Assembly: GCA_944332525.1 (NCBI GenBank)
Contig: CALVKD010000035.1
Span: 1-49,430 of the forward strand
DNA length: 49,430 nt
Direction: 5' to 3'
Source of the DNA: an uncultured Bacilli bacterium
GTDB taxonomy: Bacteria > Bacillota_I > Bacilli_A > RFN20 > CAG-449
The position numbers and the translations under genes are program-made. The notes under the pieces are model-generated. The model did no database searches. It was not told the DNA's origin and worked only from the letters and a program-made list of their open reading frames with translations. Positions 40,328 through 47,960 of the stretch are shown in pieces (position 1 is the first letter of the stretch; each line of letters begins with the position of its first letter).

Positions 40328-40761
40328 TTTTTTATGCCCATCCTTTCCATAACATTTTTAACTTGTCTTCTTGAAATATATTCAGATTTTCCATTTTTTA
40401 GTTTTACTAATATTGATCCAGCGATGGATGATTTGAAAGAAGCGATGTATTGCTTATTTATTAGGCAAGATTGATTTATTTTTATGAAAGTTTCTATTTC
40501 TTTTTCTTCAATTTGATATAGGCGAAATTTAATTTGAAATATCTCTTTTTCTGTAGCAGCATAGGTTTTATTACCTTCAGTATAGATTTCATAAATCTCA
40601 TTGATATTAAGAAAATGCTTTTCACCTTCTAAAAATCCGATGATTTGCATCGCATCATTTTCAATGAGATTTTCTATCTGATTAATTAGACTAGTTCGCT
40701 GGTTAGCGTATATTTCGATTCTTTCATCAATATTAGGATCAATGATAGTCTTGTAACGCAT
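40324..40761 (-). CDS. LytTR-family DNA-binding regulator without receiver domain
   Basis: ATG 40761 is chosen because AAGGAGG lies five bases upstream; a TTG-initiated frame would overlap it. The 145-residue protein has an N-terminal helical part and a C-terminal LytTR domain (about 50-143): NINEIYEIYTEGNKTYAATEKEIFQIKFRLYQIEE, IKINQSCLINKQYIASFKSS, and VKLKNGKSEYISRRQVKNVMERM. With no receiver domain it is probably controlled by the DUF3021 membrane protein encoded next to it. Confidence 0.88.
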   Translation of the reverse strand: MRYKTIIDPNIDERIEIYANQRTSLINQIENLIENDAMQIIGFLEGEKHFLNINEIYEIYTEGNKTYAATEKEIFQIKFRLYQIEEKEIETFIKINQSCLINKQYIASFKSSIAGSILVKLKNGKSEYISRRQVKNVMERMGIKK

Positions 40762-40866
40762 CGTTACCTCCTTAAACAAATATTATCAATATCAAATTAT
40801 AAAATGTTGAAAAAATGGTATTTGGTTGGTTTTACGCGTTATTTGGTAAAAAAACCATCTAATTAA

Positions 40867-41071
40867 GCAACTAGATGGAACGCTTAAGCCTGCTCTTTCC
40901 ATTGAAACTAATAATGTTTCATTGTTGCTAGCTTTAACTTCACAAACTTGGTCGTTAATATGAACTGTTAATTTATAGGTAGCAGGTTTAATATCTCTCA
41001 TTCCAATCGCGTTCTTTTCGGATTTGAAATTATGTAAACCTTTTAATTTCTTTAATTCACCATTTAAGAAT
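40867..41071 (-). pseudogene. Fragment of a second copy of the flavin/[2Fe-2S] reductase gene
   Basis: These 205 bases align without gaps to 45057-45261 inside the intact reductase gene, with about nine differences by eye. The frame still reads MRDIKPATYKLTVHINDQV and VSMERAGLSVPSSC, then runs into unrelated sequence before the [2Fe-2S] cysteines. It is not a gene in its own right. Confidence 0.9.
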
Positions 41072-41203
41072 GATGTATTTATAAAGTACTCCTTCCGCGT
41101 CGGTATAGTAGAATACTAACCAAGATGAAATAATACAGCTTAAAATGCTCCATCCGAGTTGACCTATAGCAAAAAGCCATAGAACTTTATTAGTGATTTT
41201 TTG
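41071..41203 (-). pseudogene. Fragment of a second copy of the GPH symporter gene (5' end)
   Basis: About 133 bases match 39004-39137, the first ~45 codons of the intact symporter, with scattered substitutions. The join to the reductase fragment is at a short shared TGATG/T stretch, with no coding continuity. Confidence 0.88.
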
Positions 41204-41430
41204 TAGTAAAGCCATTAATGCGTGATTTAAGGTATTGTAATATTCTTTTAATTATCTAAAGGCTTTAATGTATTATCATTAATTCCATGGCTATAGGCTT
41301 TTTCAAAATATGAATAGATATCTTCTAATTTGCTTTCATAGGCCTTCAGCGAGTCTTTTTCTAATTGAGGGGTTAAAAAATATGAATCAAACTCATTAAG
41401 AAAACGGATGTAGTATTTTTTACTTTAAAA
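41197..41430 (-). pseudogene. Fragment of a second copy of the TetR gene with internal deletion
   Basis: 41197-41414 matches 39246-39463 with a one-base deletion and several substitutions. It then jumps to a short piece like 39617-39630 (TTTTACTTTAAA), skipping ~150 bases. The joins fall at short T-rich identities. Confidence 0.85.
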
Positions 41431-41453
41431 AATAAAGGAATAATTTTATATAA

Positions 41454-41469
41454 GTTAGTCTTATCTAAC
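41454..41469. promoter_or_regulatory. Distal GTTAG-N6-CTAAC operator
   Basis: GTTAG (41454-41458) and CTAAC (41465-41469) with six bases between, the same arms and spacing as the site at 41543. It lies 132 bases upstream of feoA. Confidence 0.55.
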
Positions 41470-41542
41470 AAAATGATAAAAAAATATCGAAATTCAAATT
41501 TGCATATTGACAAACGCGATGAGAAAATTAAAAATTTGAATG

Positions 41543-41558
41543 GTTAGTTAAAACTAAC
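41543..41558. promoter_or_regulatory. Proximal GTTAG-N6-CTAAC operator in the feo promoter
   Basis: GTTAGTTAAAACTAAC is a perfect 7-base-arm palindrome located just before TATAAT at 41561-41566 and after TTGAAT at 41536-41541 (19-base spacer). The arms resemble the inner half-sites of DtxR/IdeR iron boxes (GTTAGSCTAAC) but with wider spacing. Iron-dependent repression of feo is expected. Confidence 0.65.
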
Positions 41559-41560
41559 TA

Positions 41561-41566
41561 TATAAT
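41561..41566 (+). promoter_or_regulatory. -10 hexamer of the feo operon
   Basis: TATAAT, 20 bases before the feoA start codon and immediately beside the palindromic operator. Confidence 0.65.
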
Positions 41567-41585
41567 CCGATTTGGAGGAAGCAGT

Positions 41586-41819
41586 ATGTTACCATTATCA
41601 ATTGCACCTATTAATGTTGTTTTAAAAATAAAGAGAATTGTTGTTCAAGGTAAACAAAAAAATTTTTTAGAAAGCCTTGGGTTTGGTATGGATATGACAA
41701 TAACTGTCATAGAAAATATAAATGGTAACCTCATTGTCATATTAAAAAATGTACGTATGGCATTGGATAGTAATATCGCTTCAAAAATATTTGTGGAAGA
41801 GGGAAAGGAAGAAGTATGA
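41586..41819 (+). CDS. feoA: FeoA-domain protein 1
   Basis: The 77-residue protein consists of one SH3-like FeoA domain (VLKIKRIVVQGKQKNFLESLGFGMDMTITVIENINGNLIVILKNVRMALDSNIASKIFV). FeoA helps FeoB-driven uptake of ferrous iron. GGAGG lies upstream. The TGA overlaps the next ATG. Two consecutive feoA genes are common in Firmicutes feo operons. Confidence 0.9.
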   Translation: MLPLSIAPINVVLKIKRIVVQGKQKNFLESLGFGMDMTITVIENINGNLIVILKNVRMALDSNIASKIFVEEGKEEV

Positions 41820-42052
41820 AAGAACGACTTAATTCTATGAAAATTGGAACTTTTGGGGTTGTTACGAAGGTTTGTGGTGAGAGGAAAGTATGCCGTCGCT
41901 TATACGATATGGGAATTACACCAGGTGTAGAAATTTATCTGCGAAAAAAGGCACCTCTTGGCGATCCAATTGAAATTACAATTCGTGGCTATGAATTGAC
42001 CTTAAGAAAAAAAGAAGCTGAAAATATTGAAATTGAAACTGAAAGGAGTTGA
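41816..42052 (+). CDS. feoA: FeoA-domain protein 2
   Basis: The 78-residue FeoA domain: MKIGTFGVVTKVCGERKVCRRLYDMGITPGVEIYLRKKAPLGDPIEITIRGYELTLRKKEAENI, including the family's D-M-G-x-x-P-G turn. Its ATG overlaps the first feoA (ATGA), and its TGA lies nine bases before the feoB ATG. Confidence 0.93.
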   Translation: MKERLNSMKIGTFGVVTKVCGERKVCRRLYDMGITPGVEIYLRKKAPLGDPIEITIRGYELTLRKKEAENIEIETERS

Positions 42053-42060
42053 TAGGAACA

Positions 42061-44328
42061 ATGAAACATTTTGCTTTAGCGGGTAATCCAAATTGTGGAA
42101 AAACGACGCTTTTTAATAATTTAACAGGCTCTACTGCTCATGTTGGCAATTGGCCTGGTGTAACTGTAGAAAAAAGAGAAGGAATTTATAAAAAACTAAA
42201 AGAACCGGTTTCCATCGTAGATTTACCGGGCATATATTCTTTATCACCTTATTCTCCAGAAGAGATTATTTCGCGTAATTATCTTTTACAAGATAAAGTG
42301 GATTGCATTATAAATATTTTAGATGTTACAAATCTTGAAAGAAATTTATATTTGACAACTCAATTAGCTGAACTAGATATCCCATTAGTAGTTGCTTTGA
42401 ATATGTCGGATTTGCTAACAAAAAACGGAGATATAATTGATGTTATAAAACTTAGTGAATTGTTGAATGTTAAAGTTGTATCTATATCTGCGTTAAAAGG
42501 AACAAATCTTGATGAATTAATGCGAACTGCATATCAGGAGAGTAATAAAATTAGAAAAGGTAAAATGCTTTTTAATTCTTCAATATTAGAATTGATAGAT
42601 GAATTGAAAGGATTGTACTCAAAAAAGAATATTGAGAATCCACTATTTCACGCAATAAAAATGTCTGAAGAAGACGAAATTGAAATCCGTAATAATGAAG
42701 ATATTTACGAGAGGGTAGTTAATTTTAAAAAGAATTTTACTAATGACAATTTTGAAGGTGATTATGCCTCTCTTTTAGCTGATGAGAGATATCGTTTTAT
42801 AGAACAAAACTCTAAAAAATTTTTTCATAGGAAACAAACTAATGAGAAGATTAAAATGACAAGATCAGATAAAATTGATAAGATTTTAACTAATAGATTT
42901 TTTGGATTATTAATTTTTGCTGTTATTCTATTTTTTATTTTTCATTTTACTTTTGCAGAAGATTTCTTGTATCTACACGCGATGGGTTTATTTGGTGATG
43001 GATTAAATGTTTGGCCAGATGTACCTATTGTCGGAGGAGTTATTGGGTCTGGAAATGGTATTAATTCTTTAGGAGTTATGCTCCAAACACTTATGATTAA
43101 TACTACTGATTGGATAACTTCTGTTGTAAGATCTGGATTAGAGAGTTTGGATGGTCAAAGTTGGGTTACTGGATTTATTTGTGATGGAGTTCTCGGAGGA
43201 CTTTTCGCGGTATTATCATTTGTCCCTCAAATTTTGTTATTGTTTTTATTCTTCTCTATCTTAGAAGACACTGGTTACATGGCTAGAGTTGCTTTTATTT
43301 TAGATCGATTATTCAGAAAGTTTGGCTTATCTGGCAGAGCTTTTATGCCTATGATAATGGGATTTGGTTGCTCCGTTCCAGCTATTATAAATACGCGTAC
43401 TTTGGCTGATGATAATGAAAGAACTGCGACAATTAGAGTCATTCCTTTCTTTTCTTGTGGTGCAAAATTGCCAATTTTAACTGCTGTATCGGGTGCTATA
43501 GTAACGACTTTTGGTATCGGGAATGCTGATTTAATTACATTTGGAATGTATATTCTTGGGATGGTGTCAGCGATAATAGCAGTAATATTGATGAGAAATA
43601 CAACGATGCGCGGACCTGTCCCAATGTTTATTATGGAATTACCTTCTTACCATGTTCCGCAAATTAAATCTTTAATGATACATTTATGGGATAAATTAAA
43701 GCACTTTATGAAAAAAGCATTCACTATAATTCTTGTATCAACAATCATTATTTGGGCTATGTCTCACTTCTCATTTTCTTGGCAATATCTTTCTGATGAA
43801 GAAATAAATAATTCAATATTAGCTGGTATTGGAATGCTATTTCAACCATTATTCACACCTCTTGGATGGGGTAGTCAATTAGGCGCCTGGGGATGGGTTT
43901 TCTGCGTTGGTGCAGTGACTGGATTAATAGCTAAAGAGAATGTTATTGCTACTTTTTCATCGCTTGCTGCTTGTATAACTGCTGGATTTGTAGGCACAGA
44001 AGAAGGTATTTTAGAAGTCGAACAGATGATTTTGGCAACAAACATAGCTATTCCTGGATTGATTAGTTTTATTGCTTTTAATATGTTAACAATTCCTTGT
44101 TTTGCTGCTGTAGCGACCGCTAAAGCTGAACTACCAAAGAATAAATTTAAAACTACAATTTTGTTTTGGTTAGTGTTTTCTTACATAGTTTCAATGATGA
44201 TTTATTTGATTGGCAGTTATTGGTGGACTTTATTTATTTTCTTAGCCCTTATCGCATTAATGGCCTTTGCAATTCATTATATAAATATGCGATTAGATAA
44301 AAAGAGACTTGCAAATGAAAGTAATTGA
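42061..44328 (+). CDS. feoB: Ferrous iron transporter FeoB
   Basis: ATG 42061 is used; a TTG at 42049 has no spaced ribosome site. The 755-residue protein has an N-terminal G domain (GNPNCGKTT, DLPGIYSLSPYSPEE, NMSD), a helical GDI region, and a membrane part of roughly ten helices with the two Gate motifs (SFVPQILLLFLFFSILEDTGYMAR; FFSCGAKLPI) and GFGCSVPAI. GTP-dependent uptake of Fe2+ across the membrane. Codon choice looks more uniformly AT-ending than in flanking genes such as gpmI, a hint of transfer. Third gene of the operon. Confidence 0.97.
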   Translation: MKHFALAGNPNCGKTTLFNNLTGSTAHVGNWPGVTVEKREGIYKKLKEPVSIVDLPGIYSLSPYSPEEIISRNYLLQDKVDCIINILDVTNLERNLYLTTQLAELDIPLVVALNMSDLLTKNGDIIDVIKLSELLNVKVVSISALKGTNLDELMRTAYQESNKIRKGKMLFNSSILELIDELKGLYSKKNIENPLFHAIKMSEEDEIEIRNNEDIYERVVNFKKNFTNDNFEGDYASLLADERYRFIEQNSKKFFHRKQTNEKIKMTRSDKIDKILTNRFFGLLIFAVILFFIFHFTFAEDFLYLHAMGLFGDGLNVWPDVPIVGGVIGSGNGINSLGVMLQTLMINTTDWITSVVRSGLESLDGQSWVTGFICDGVLGGLFAVLSFVPQILLLFLFFSILEDTGYMARVAFILDRLFRKFGLSGRAFMPMIMGFGCSVPAIINTRTLADDNERTATIRVIPFFSCGAKLPILTAVSGAIVTTFGIGNADLITFGMYILGMVSAIIAVILMRNTTMRGPVPMFIMELPSYHVPQIKSLMIHLWDKLKHFMKKAFTIILVSTIIIWAMSHFSFSWQYLSDEEINNSILAGIGMLFQPLFTPLGWGSQLGAWGWVFCVGAVTGLIAKENVIATFSSLAACITAGFVGTEEGILEVEQMILATNIAIPGLISFIAFNMLTIPCFAAVATAKAELPKNKFKTTILFWLVFSYIVSMMIYLIGSYWWTLFIFLALIALMAFAIHYINMRLDKKRLANESN

Positions 44329-44506
44329 AATAGTAACAATTGTTGTAAGTACTCTAATCGTAATAGGTGTTCTAGCGAGTTATTTCTATAAAAGAATTAA
44401 GCATATACCAACTGGTGATTGCTCTTGCTGCCATAACAAAGGTAAACAATTAGTAAAAATGTACAAAAAGAAATACCACAATGGAAAACATAATAAAAAC
44501 ATTTAA
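44315..44506 (+). CDS. FeoB-associated Cys-rich membrane protein
   Basis: A 63-residue protein from ATG 44315 (a TTG at 44309 is also in frame), overlapping the end of feoB. One membrane helix (about 5-24) is followed by the cysteine cluster DCSCCHNKGK and a basic tail. This is the small Cys-rich protein found behind feoB in many Firmicutes, possibly the functional counterpart of FeoC. The overlap with feoB and with the next gene shows tight coupling. Confidence 0.85.
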   Translation: MKVIEIVTIVVSTLIVIGVLASYFYKRIKHIPTGDCSCCHNKGKQLVKMYKKKYHNGKHNKNI

Positions 44507-44861
44507 TATACTTACAGCGACAGATATTAAATATTTACTAAGCATTAAAAGATGTTTTGAAACAGGAAAAATAAAAAAGGTTTTTATTGGGCGAAGTTTA
44601 AAGGTTTCACGTCCAAGTGTCAATAGTGAATTTAAAAAGCTCCAAAAATTAGGATTTATTATTCAAAAAACAAACTATGAAGTGATATTGACTGATAAAT
44701 GCAAAGATTTATTCTTAATTATAGATAAATATCAGAGACAATTATCTTTTAAATTTACTAGTATGTTACGCTGTGATTATTATATAGCTCAAGAAATGGC
44801 CAATCTATTATTAATAAATAAAAAATTTGAACTAATTGATTGCTTATTGAAAAACAATTAA
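44481..44861 (+). CDS. DtxR/MarR-like winged-helix regulator, metal ligands apparently lost
   Basis: The 126-residue protein has an N-terminal winged helix: DIKYLLSIKRCFETGKIKKVFIGRSLKVSRPSVNSEFKKLQKLGFIIQKTNYEVILTDKCKDLF. The order (helix, S-R-P-S-V recognition helix, wing, L-T-D) is closer to DtxR/MntR than to MarR. The second part is short, and the usual R-H and E-x-x-x-x-E-H metal ligands of DtxR are not seen (DKYQRQL, IAQEMANLLL). It overlaps the Cys-rich gene by 26 bases and closes the feo operon. It is a candidate for binding the two GTTAG-N6-CTAAC sites upstream. Confidence 0.72.
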   Translation: MENIIKTFNILTATDIKYLLSIKRCFETGKIKKVFIGRSLKVSRPSVNSEFKKLQKLGFIIQKTNYEVILTDKCKDLFLIIDKYQRQLSFKFTSMLRCDYYIAQEMANLLLINKKFELIDCLLKNN

Positions 44862-44890
44862 AAATGCCGGATAAATTTATCCGGCATTTT
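44861..44890. terminator. Perfect-palindrome bidirectional terminator
   Basis: AAAATGCCGGATAAA (44861-44875) is followed directly by its exact reverse complement (44876-44890). It ends both the feo operon and the convergent reductase operon and overlaps the feo regulator's stop codon. Confidence 0.93.
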
Positions 44891-44891
44891 A

Positions 44892-46040
44892 TTATTTTGC
44901 TTGCGGAACAATAATTTCCATGTCGCTATCAGGATAGGTAACGCAAGGATGAATGTATCCAAATTTAACATCGGCGAGGCGGCGTTTATCAGCTCCAGCA
45001 ATTGAAAATTTTCCGGAAACTAATTTGCTATGACAGAATCCGCAGCCACCAGCCCGGCAACTAGATGGAACGCTTAAGCCCGCTCTTTCCATTGAAACTA
45101 ATAATGTTTCGTTGTTGCTAGCTTTAACTTCATAAACTTGGTCGTTAATATGAACAGTTAATTTATAGGTAGCAGGTTTAACATCTCTCATTCCGACAGC
45201 ATTCTTTTCGGATTTGAAATTATGTAAACCTTTTAATTTCTTTAATTCACCATTTAAGAATTTACCCATTCCGTCAGATCCGCAGAACATTAAGGTATAA
45301 CTCTCAGGTGCATATTTATTGATTAACTCTGCGCTGATGAAACCATGTTCATAGCCTTTTTTCTCTTCATTAGCTAAAACATAGACTACTTTAATTTTAT
45401 CTTGAGGTAATTTATCTAATTCATCTTTAGCGATTATTTCTTCTTCTTTATTAGCGCCATATAATAAAGTCATATGGAAATCTTCTTGACCTTCTACTAT
45501 CGCTTTAGCCATGGCTAAGAACGGAGTAATTCCGCTTCCGCCAGCGACTGCGATAACTTCTTTTCTGTCAGTTAATGGTTCGTAATAGAAAAATCCAGAT
45601 GGACCTACGATTTCAAATTCATCGCCGACTTTAGCGTTATCAAATAAATAATCGCTGAAGAAACCAGCCTTTTTAATCATTAAGGTTAATGATTTATTAT
45701 GAAGGCTTTCTAATGGTGAAGAAGCAACTCCGTATGGCCGATTAACTAATGAATCGCCAATTTTCTTTCTTAAGGTGACATATTGTCCGGCGCGGAATAA
45801 CATCGGTAAAGATAGCTCAAAGGTATAAGCTTTAGTATCTTTTGTTTCTTCTTTAATTGCTGTAAGAGTTGCTTTTTGCAGACCTAGATGTAAAATTGCC
45901 GCGACTTCGTTGACTTTATAAGATGTCGGTAATGGTTTTTCACTGCCTTCGCTTAGATGTTTTTCCCGATTAGGAACTAACTTCTTGAAGCGTAATAAAT
46001 CCATCCAACCAAAGATTTGTTTCTTAAATTTATATCCCAT
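44892..46040 (-). CDS. NAD(P)H-dependent flavin reductase with C-terminal [2Fe-2S] ferredoxin domain
   Basis: The 382-residue enzyme has an FAD domain (RAGQYVTLRKKIGDSLVNRPYGVASSP), an NAD(P) domain (VIAVAGGSGITPFLAMAKAI, LMFCGSDGMGKFL), and a plant-type ferredoxin domain. The ferredoxin domain carries cysteines in SCRAGGCGFC plus a fourth in HPC, the C-x4-C-x2-C...C pattern. It passes electrons from NAD(P)H through flavin to the [2Fe-2S] cluster. It is 2 bases behind the CrtI-like flavoenzyme and probably supplies it with electrons. A decayed partial copy lies at 40867-41071. Confidence 0.9.
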   Translation of the reverse strand: MGYKFKKQIFGWMDLLRFKKLVPNREKHLSEGSEKPLPTSYKVNEVAAILHLGLQKATLTAIKEETKDTKAYTFELSLPMLFRAGQYVTLRKKIGDSLVNRPYGVASSPLESLHNKSLTLMIKKAGFFSDYLFDNAKVGDEFEIVGPSGFFYYEPLTDRKEVIAVAGGSGITPFLAMAKAIVEGQEDFHMTLLYGANKEEEIIAKDELDKLPQDKIKVVYVLANEEKKGYEHGFISAELINKYAPESYTLMFCGSDGMGKFLNGELKKLKGLHNFKSEKNAVGMRDVKPATYKLTVHINDQVYEVKASNNETLLVSMERAGLSVPSSCRAGGCGFCHSKLVSGKFSIAGADKRRLADVKFGYIHPCVTYPDSDMEIIVPQAK

Positions 46041-46042
46041 TG

Positions 46043-47563
46043 TTATTCACCTCTTTTGAAATCGCCAACAGTTTGACGTCCGGTTATATCTCCGGAGAAA
46101 TAAGCGCTTGAATAGCCGCTTAGACGCATTGAATAGCCTCCGGCAAATCTTAAGCCGCGTATGGTATGGTCTTGAGCCATCATGAGTAAACGCGGATTTA
46201 ATCCATCCCAGTATTGAGATTCATATCCGTAGATAACTCCTTCTGGATGACCGCAATAATGAGCGTATGTCATCGGTGTAGCAATTGAAATCTCTTCAAT
46301 GTGGTCTCTTAAATTGCAACCGGTATCTTTTTCAAAGCGTTCAATCATCATTTTGGCTACTTTGTCTTTAACTTTGAAATAATCTTCAGGTTTCACATTA
46401 CCCCAGTCATCAGACATATAAAGAGTTGTGAAGTACATAATAGTTGTACCTTTTGGTGAACATTCTGGATATGCACGGTTTAAGCAAACTGTTGCTTGAG
46501 CATAGTTTGTATCAATTTTTTTCATTAATTCATATTGCTTAGCTGTATCCATTGTGTCATAGAGGAAGTAGTTATGATTGGTAATACCTAATTCATCACA
46601 AGATTTATTTAATCCTAAGAACATTGAGAAACCGCGTCCGGCAAATTTTCTAGCATTAGTAGCTTTAATGTCTTTAAGCGAAACATTATCTAACATTTTA
46701 CCAAAGACTAAATGCGGTGCGCAGTTAGCGATAACGTATTTTGTTTTGATTTCTCTGCCATCTGCTAAAACGACACCGGAGACACCATTTTTATCGGTGA
46801 GAATTTTTTCGGCTGCAACATTAAACCAAATGTCACCACCTAATTCACGGATGCGTTCAACTAAGGCTAAAGAAATTTCATGAGAACGCATTTTTGGCAT
46901 AGCGGCACCTTTGGTAATATAACGCAAAACCATTGAAGCATAATGAGTGAAACTCAATGTGTCGCAATCCGCACCGAGATAGCACCAATAAGCGTTAAGA
47001 ATATCTTTGGCTTTCTTTGGCATTTTAAGTGCATCTAATACTTCATTAACGGAATAAGATCCGGTTTTAACATAGTTAGGGAAATTCTTAACCATATAAG
47101 ATGATTCGACTTTTCCGCCCGCCTTATTTGTATATGCTTGAGCAGTTCTAATTTCTTCAGCTAATTCAAAGAAGTGCTGAATTGATTTTTTGCTGCCCGG
47201 AACATACTTTTCCATTTGATCGATGAAAGCTTGTTTACCAAACGGCATTACTGCATCGAGATTTTCTGATTTGACGATAACGCGGTAGGCTTCTGGGATT
47301 TGTAACCATTCGATTTTGTCTGTTACACCTAATTCGTCGAATAATACTCGAACATCGCCTTTATTATCTTCTGTGCCGAAATCATTTAATTCATGCAAAG
47401 AAGCTTCAAATTCAAATCTTCCCCGGCGAAAACTGGTTGCAAAACCACCTGGAAGATTATGCTTTTCTACTACCAAGGTTTTTAATCCGCCTTGTAATAG
47501 ACGGATAGCAGCGACAAGTCCGCCATTACCCGCGCCAATTACGACAGCATCGTATTGATTCAT
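46043..47563 (-). CDS. Phytoene-desaturase-like FAD oxidoreductase
   Basis: The 506-residue flavoprotein has the dinucleotide-binding start YDAVVIGAGNGGLVAAIRLLQGGLKTLVVEKHNLPGG. This is followed by FEFEASLHEL and ends in LRFAGGYSMRLSGYSSAYFSGDITG, the C-terminal FAD motif. This is the layout of the CrtI / retinol saturase / carotenoid isomerase superfamily. In an anaerobe without other carotenoid genes nearby, a saturase or isomerase acting on an unsaturated lipid or polyene is as likely as carotenoid desaturation. It is first in a two-gene operon with the [2Fe-2S] reductase. Confidence 0.85.
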   Translation of the reverse strand: MNQYDAVVIGAGNGGLVAAIRLLQGGLKTLVVEKHNLPGGFATSFRRGRFEFEASLHELNDFGTEDNKGDVRVLFDELGVTDKIEWLQIPEAYRVIVKSENLDAVMPFGKQAFIDQMEKYVPGSKKSIQHFFELAEEIRTAQAYTNKAGGKVESSYMVKNFPNYVKTGSYSVNEVLDALKMPKKAKDILNAYWCYLGADCDTLSFTHYASMVLRYITKGAAMPKMRSHEISLALVERIRELGGDIWFNVAAEKILTDKNGVSGVVLADGREIKTKYVIANCAPHLVFGKMLDNVSLKDIKATNARKFAGRGFSMFLGLNKSCDELGITNHNYFLYDTMDTAKQYELMKKIDTNYAQATVCLNRAYPECSPKGTTIMYFTTLYMSDDWGNVKPEDYFKVKDKVAKMMIERFEKDTGCNLRDHIEEISIATPMTYAHYCGHPEGVIYGYESQYWDGLNPRLLMMAQDHTIRGLRFAGGYSMRLSGYSSAYFSGDITGRQTVGDFKRGE

Positions 47564-47587
47564 ATTTACTCCTTTTATTTTATTTTC

Positions 47588-47602
47588 TGCCTTACTTAGG
47601 CA
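47588..47602. promoter_or_regulatory. Palindrome upstream of the CrtI-like gene
   Basis: TGCCT-TACTT-AGGCA, 25 bases upstream of the start codon at 47563. It is a possible operator of unknown regulator. Confidence 0.35.
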
Positions 47603-47650
47603 AATAATAATCGCCTATATAATACTATTAGATAATAGAAAAACCAATGT

Positions 47651-47809
47651 TTATCGAAGATATCGATAAAAAAATATCAAAAAAGCAGATGAATTAATTC
47701 CATCTGCTCTTAGCTTATCAAATTTTTTCATTACAATTGCTCGTAATAGGTGTAGCGAACCCATAACAATGTTAAAAGTTCTGATTTTTTTGATTTTTAA
47801 ATCACCCAT
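47651..47809 (-). CDS. 52-codon small ORF with an internal intrinsic terminator
   Basis: On the minus strand ATG 47809 follows AGGGGTGAT, a strong ribosome site. The frame begins MGDLKIKKIRTFNIVMGSLH, has basic residues throughout, and ends at TAA 47651. An intrinsic terminator at 47679-47708 lies inside the frame, after codon ~40, so most mRNA should end without a stop codon. This is the design of arfA, arfT and brfA, ribosome-rescue genes whose non-stop mRNA is destroyed by tmRNA unless tmRNA fails. No sequence match to those proteins was recognised. The alternative is a ~145-base small RNA with a chance frame. About 80 further bases to the XRE gene at 47961 hold nothing recognisable beyond the promoter. 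Confidence 0.5.
   Translation of the reverse strand: MGDLKIKKIRTFNIVMGSLHLLRAIVMKKFDKLRADGINSSAFLIFFYRYLR
47679..47708 (-). terminator. Intrinsic terminator inside the small ORF
   Basis: On the minus strand AGCAGATG (47708-47701) pairs with CATCTGCT (47691-47684), followed by six T (47684-47679). Confidence 0.85.
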
Positions 47810-47830
47810 AATATCACCCCTAGTAACTTA

Positions 47831-47839
47831 AGTATAGCA
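47831..47839 (-). promoter_or_regulatory. Extended -10 promoter of the small ORF
   Basis: On the minus strand TGCTATACT, a full extended -10, predicts transcription starting near 47824, four bases before the GGGG ribosome site begins. No good -35 is seen. Confidence 0.6.
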
Positions 47840-47960
47840 CTTATGTTAGACGGCGATATTAAATTAAACATTTATTTACTTAAACTATTATTAATGCAAC
47901 TTTTTTTATAAATATCATAGAAAAACGATTATTTAGTTAGAAAATGGGTATAGTTAAAAG

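Noticed and set aside
40792-41001. 69-codon minus-strand frame as a small ferredoxin-like protein
   Set aside because: It is a piece of the reductase gene that loses homology right at the first cluster cysteine; no ribosome site.
39139-42052. TGA read as tryptophan (Mycoplasma-type code)
   Set aside because: TGA ends the TetR, feoA1 and feoA2 genes in tight overlaps with the next start, and tryptophans are coded TGG.
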